Assembly: GCF_003814555.1 (NCBI RefSeq) | Contig: NZ_RKQN01000003.1 | Location: forward strand, 1 to 45,600 | Direction: 5' to 3' | Source: Vulcaniibacterium tengchongense | GTDB lineage: Bacteria > Pseudomonadota > Gammaproteobacteria > Xanthomonadales > Xanthomonadaceae | DNA length: 45,600 nucleotides | Part shown: in pieces, positions 43,767 through 45,600 of the stretch | How the letters are laid out: each line of letters starts with the position of its first letter | How positions within the stretch are numbered: position 1 is the stretch's first letter | Program-made: the position numbers and the translations under genes | Notes under the pieces: model-generated | What the model saw: the letters and a program-made list of their open reading frames with translations, nothing else | Told to the model about the DNA's origin: nothing | The model's database searches: none

Positions 43767-44117
43767 CTACTCCTGCGCCTTTACCTGCCGCTTGGCGTAC
43801 CGCAGAAGCTTCTCGTGACCCTCGTCCCCGAGCTCGGTCCATAAGAGCAGCAGATCCGCGAGCCGATCGTCGTCTACGAACAAGAAGGCTGCCGGCACGC
43901 CAAGCTCCTCCGCGAGACGCTTGACCATCGCGTGCGGGGGCTCGTGGATGCCCTTCTCGTACTGGTTCATTCGCGGACTGGCGGCTGACGGGTCCATCCC
44001 GACCCGAAGGCCGAGCTCGGTTTGTGTCAGCCCCGCGCGCTCCCGTGCCTGCCTGAGGCGTTTCGAGAACGTGGTCGATGGCTGCACCCTTTTGACAGTC
44101 TTGCTCAACTTGGCCAT
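43767..44117 (-). CDS. XRE-family transcriptional regulator
   Basis: 116 aa from ATG 44117. Helix-turn-helix FSKRLRQARERAGLTQTELG, with LRVGMDPSAASPRMNQYEKG as recognition part, then a C-terminal helical region (ADLLLLWTELGDEGHEKLLR). The open frame extends to 44333, but that part runs over the divergent gene and has no binding site. It probably controls the divergent pair through the dyad at 44156. Confidence 0.88.
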   Translation of the reverse strand: MAKLSKTVKRVQPSTTFSKRLRQARERAGLTQTELGLRVGMDPSAASPRMNQYEKGIHEPPHAMVKRLAEELGVPAAFLFVDDDRLADLLLLWTELGDEGHEKLLRYAKRQVKAQE

Positions 44118-44155
44118 GCCAATAGGGTGAGAAAGACCGGCCGCCAGCGATACTA

Positions 44156-44178
44156 TGGTAAACTTAGGATGCTTACCA
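44156..44178. promoter_or_regulatory. candidate XRE operator dyad
   Basis: TGGTAAAC (44156-44163) and GCTTACCA (44171-44178), arms 7 of 8 complementary, 7-base gap. It lies between the divergent XRE gene and the truncated gene, 39 bases from the XRE start codon. Confidence 0.5.
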
Positions 44179-44198
44179 GCGAGGGCGGAGGCCCGTTC

Positions 44199-44660
44199 AT
44201 GGCCCCCGTACCAGCGCCTACCCTGGACGACTTGGGGATCCAAGGTTGCCTGGCGCTTGCTGCGCTGCTGATGGCCCAGCACAAGCGCATCCCGGTAGCG
44301 CCCACCCGTCGCCACTCCCTTGCAATGCTCCATGCCCTACGCGAGCAGGGGATCATCGAAGCGCCGTGGCCAGACGCCCGATGGGAGCTGGACCCGACCG
44401 CGGAAGAGACGCCGATCGAGCAGATCCAGTGGCGGTATGTCTGGAAGGACTACCTGCGGCCTGGCCTTTTGCAAGCGCTTGAGGACTTTCTCGAAGAAGT
44501 CCCTCACGACAACTACGGACTCGCGTCGCGCATCGGCTTGTGGCACGAACTCGCTGCCTCCGAAGCCGAGCGGTTCTTCGAATCCCAACTGGCCCGCCAT
44601 CATTTCGAGACCGCGTGGGCATCCGACCTGGCATTTGTCATCCGGGATAGTCGGCAGTTG
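44199..44660 (+). pseudogene. unknown gene, 3' end probably lost
   Basis: Start ATG 44199 with GGAGG 7 bases before it; ATG 44169 is possible but poorly placed. The product (MAPVPAPTLDDLGIQGCLAL...) is helical, with PTRRHSLAMLHALREQGIIE and YVWKDYLRPGLLQALEDFLE. Up to about residue 154 it looks coding (ASDLAFVIRDSRQL); after 44660 the open frame continues to 45095 antisense to the monooxygenase gene with no protein-like character. A rearrangement probably cut the gene. Family not recognised. Confidence 0.55.
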
Positions 44661-44681
44661 ATTTTGAACAACCCGCTTGAT

Positions 44682-44701
44682 CAGTCCGCGCTTGCGGACT
44701 G
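44682..44701. terminator. perfect 8-bp hairpin
   Basis: CAGTCCGC (44682-44689), loop GCTT, GCGGACTG (44694-44701). Lies in the gap between the truncated gene and the monooxygenase gene, where a terminator for either direction would fit. No T-run. Confidence 0.4.
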
Positions 44702-44712
44702 CGGACTTCCAA

Positions 44713-44732
44713 TGAGCCGGAAATCTGGCTCA
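44713..44732 (-). terminator. hairpin including monooxygenase stop
   Basis: TGAGCC (44713-44718) / GGCTCA (44727-44732) with 8-base loop. The right arm contains the TGA of the minus-strand gene 44730-45035. A short, weak terminator candidate. Confidence 0.35.
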
Positions 44733-45035
44733 CCCAGACGGCAGTTTGGCTGCAAGCAGTTCGACCTTCTCGATATTGGGCGGAGAACTGAGCAAGGTCG
44801 CGGCGTTGGCCATCAAGGCCGCGGCGATCTGTCCGTTCAGATGTGCCTGGCGACCAGCCTCATCGGCAAAGGCATCGAACACACCGAACGTCGAAGGGCC
44901 AAACTTCAATGCGAACCAGGCCGTGGTGCCGGACTCGGCGTTGGCGAGCGGCAGTGCGCTGGCCAGGAAGTCGGCAAGCGCAGCCTCCTGGCCGGGTTTG
45001 GCTTCGAGGCGAACAAACAGGGCGAGCTTGGTCAT
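44730..45035 (-). CDS. antibiotic biosynthesis monooxygenase-domain protein
   Basis: 101 aa, single ABM ferredoxin-like domain: MTKLALFVRLEAKPGQEAAL, the SGTTAWFALKFGPSTFGVFD core and the ADEAGRQAHLNGQIAAALMA helix. Members such as YgiN act as quinol monooxygenases or small stress enzymes without cofactor. An AAAGGA binding site stands before ATG 45035. Divergent from the AraC-type regulator at 45153, which may control it. Confidence 0.88.
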   Translation of the reverse strand: MTKLALFVRLEAKPGQEAALADFLASALPLANAESGTTAWFALKFGPSTFGVFDAFADEAGRQAHLNGQIAAALMANAATLLSSPPNIEKVELLAAKLPSG

Positions 45036-45130
45036 GCTGTATTCCTTTGGGTAAATGGAAAAGTGGGGGAAGGGATCGATGAGACTGCAGTCTAAGTCTT
45101 CATGACAGACATCTCTATAGGCAAGAATGA

Positions 45131-45150
45131 CAACATTGATATCATTGTTG
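45131..45150. promoter_or_regulatory. imperfect palindrome before AraC-type gene
   Basis: CAACATTGATATCATTGTTG, symmetrical at 18 of 20 positions about the TGATATCA core. It ends 2 bases before the regulator start codon, where a binding site would be expected, so a repressor here would also hide the start. A separate 10-bp palindrome GACTGCAGTC lies at 45082-45091. Confidence 0.5.
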
Positions 45151-45152
45151 CC

Positions 45153-45600
45153 ATGAAACTCCACCTCCTTGTTTGTGATGGCGTGTTTGATCTGGGGCTT
45201 GCGGCGCTCACCGACACAGTGGGCTTGGCCAATGCGATGTCGGGCTCGCTGCCACAGGCTCCCGCGCACATAGAGCTCACGCTGGTGGGCGTGCGGCGTC
45301 GCATCCGAACTGCGCAAGGCTTGACGGTCCCCGTGGTCACTGCGCGTGGTGTGCCGGAACCAGACGTCGTGCTCGTGCCCGCGTTTGGTGACAAGATGCC
45401 TGACACGCTCTCGGCTCGGCTCACACGCCCCGACGTGCCCGATGCGGTCGCCGTGCTGCAGCAGTGGTCCGCCGCTGGCGCGCACCTTGGTGCCGCCTGC
45501 TCCGGTAGTTTCTTGCTTGCAGAGAGCGGCCTGCTTGATGGGCATCGTGCGACGACGTCATGGTGGCTGGGGCCGATGTTTCGGCAGCGCTATCCGAACG
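45153..45600 (+). CDS. GlxA-type AraC-family regulator, 5' part (runs off window)
   Basis: 149 codons in view, open to the window end. Begins MKLHLLVCDGVFDLGLAALT and includes a DJ-1/PfpI-like domain with GAACSGSFLLAESGLL, whose Cys is the usual nucleophile elbow position. AraC DNA-binding helices would follow beyond the window. Such proteins control small-molecule stress genes; the divergent monooxygenase is the natural target. No clear ribosome binding site precedes ATG 45153, as the palindrome occupies that place. Confidence 0.85.
   Translation, partial: MKLHLLVCDGVFDLGLAALTDTVGLANAMSGSLPQAPAHIELTLVGVRRRIRTAQGLTVPVVTARGVPEPDVVLVPAFGDKMPDTLSARLTRPDVPDAVAVLQQWSAAGAHLGAACSGSFLLAESGLLDGHRATTSWWLGPMFRQRYPN

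Noticed and set aside
44730-45095. Continuation of the unknown plus-strand gene to 45095
   Set aside because: The frame is antisense to a complete monooxygenase-domain gene and loses protein-like character after 44660.

Overview
The window is GC-rich Proteobacterial DNA with dense gene packing, many 1-4 base start/stop overlaps and GTG as well as ATG starts. Gene content fits a beta- or gammaproteobacterium such as Rhodocyclales, Burkholderiales or Xanthomonadales. No rRNA or tRNA was found and nothing fixes the species.

Bases 1-30.6 kb are most of a lambda-type siphovirus prophage without its left end. Layout: an early/accessory block (RuvC-like resolvase, a DUF6362-type gene broken by an in-frame TAG, a ParDE toxin-antitoxin pair, and a HigA/NadS-like regulator split by an ISL3-family insertion sequence with a perfect 8-bp target duplication); two tandem ParB-domain DNA methyltransferases; a four-gene minus-strand island with a repeated 31-bp element; then packaging and head genes (terminase small and large subunits, portal, S49 protease with a nested scaffold, decoration protein, major capsid protein, head-tail joining). 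Two tail-fibre-like genes, a gpW-like gene and an M15 peptidase sit unusually between the large terminase and the portal. The tail module follows: tube, G/GT chaperones with a TTTTTTC slippery heptamer, tape measure, a DUF2163/BR0599 protein, a gpJ-like hub, a glycosyltransferase-like protein, a DUF2793 protein, a holin candidate and an HNH nuclease. No integrase, repressor or attachment site is visible.

At about 30.63 kb the HNH gene breaks off and abuts, tail to tail, an SseB-like gene that has lost its 3' half. This marks a deletion or rearrangement that removed the right end of the prophage.

From 31.0 to 43.7 kb lies a heavy-metal resistance island. A seven-gene minus-strand operon encodes an FTR1/PbrT-like permease with a cytochrome c domain, a sterol-desaturase-family membrane protein, a CDF-type transporter, a small His/Cys-rich protein, and the CzcC, CzcB and CzcA efflux proteins. 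It is divergent from a MerR-family regulator (CadR/PbrR/ZntR type) that is translationally coupled to a truncated NAD synthetase gene. The operon promoter has the 19-bp spacer and dyad typical of MerR activation. A second, very similar 19-bp-spacer promoter lies before a dihydrolipoyl dehydrogenase gene, which suggests that it belongs to the same metal regulon. An IS5-family remnant lies between nadE and lpd.

The last 1.9 kb hold an XRE regulator divergent from a truncated unknown gene, an antibiotic-biosynthesis-monooxygenase-domain protein, and the start of a GlxA-type AraC regulator divergent from it.
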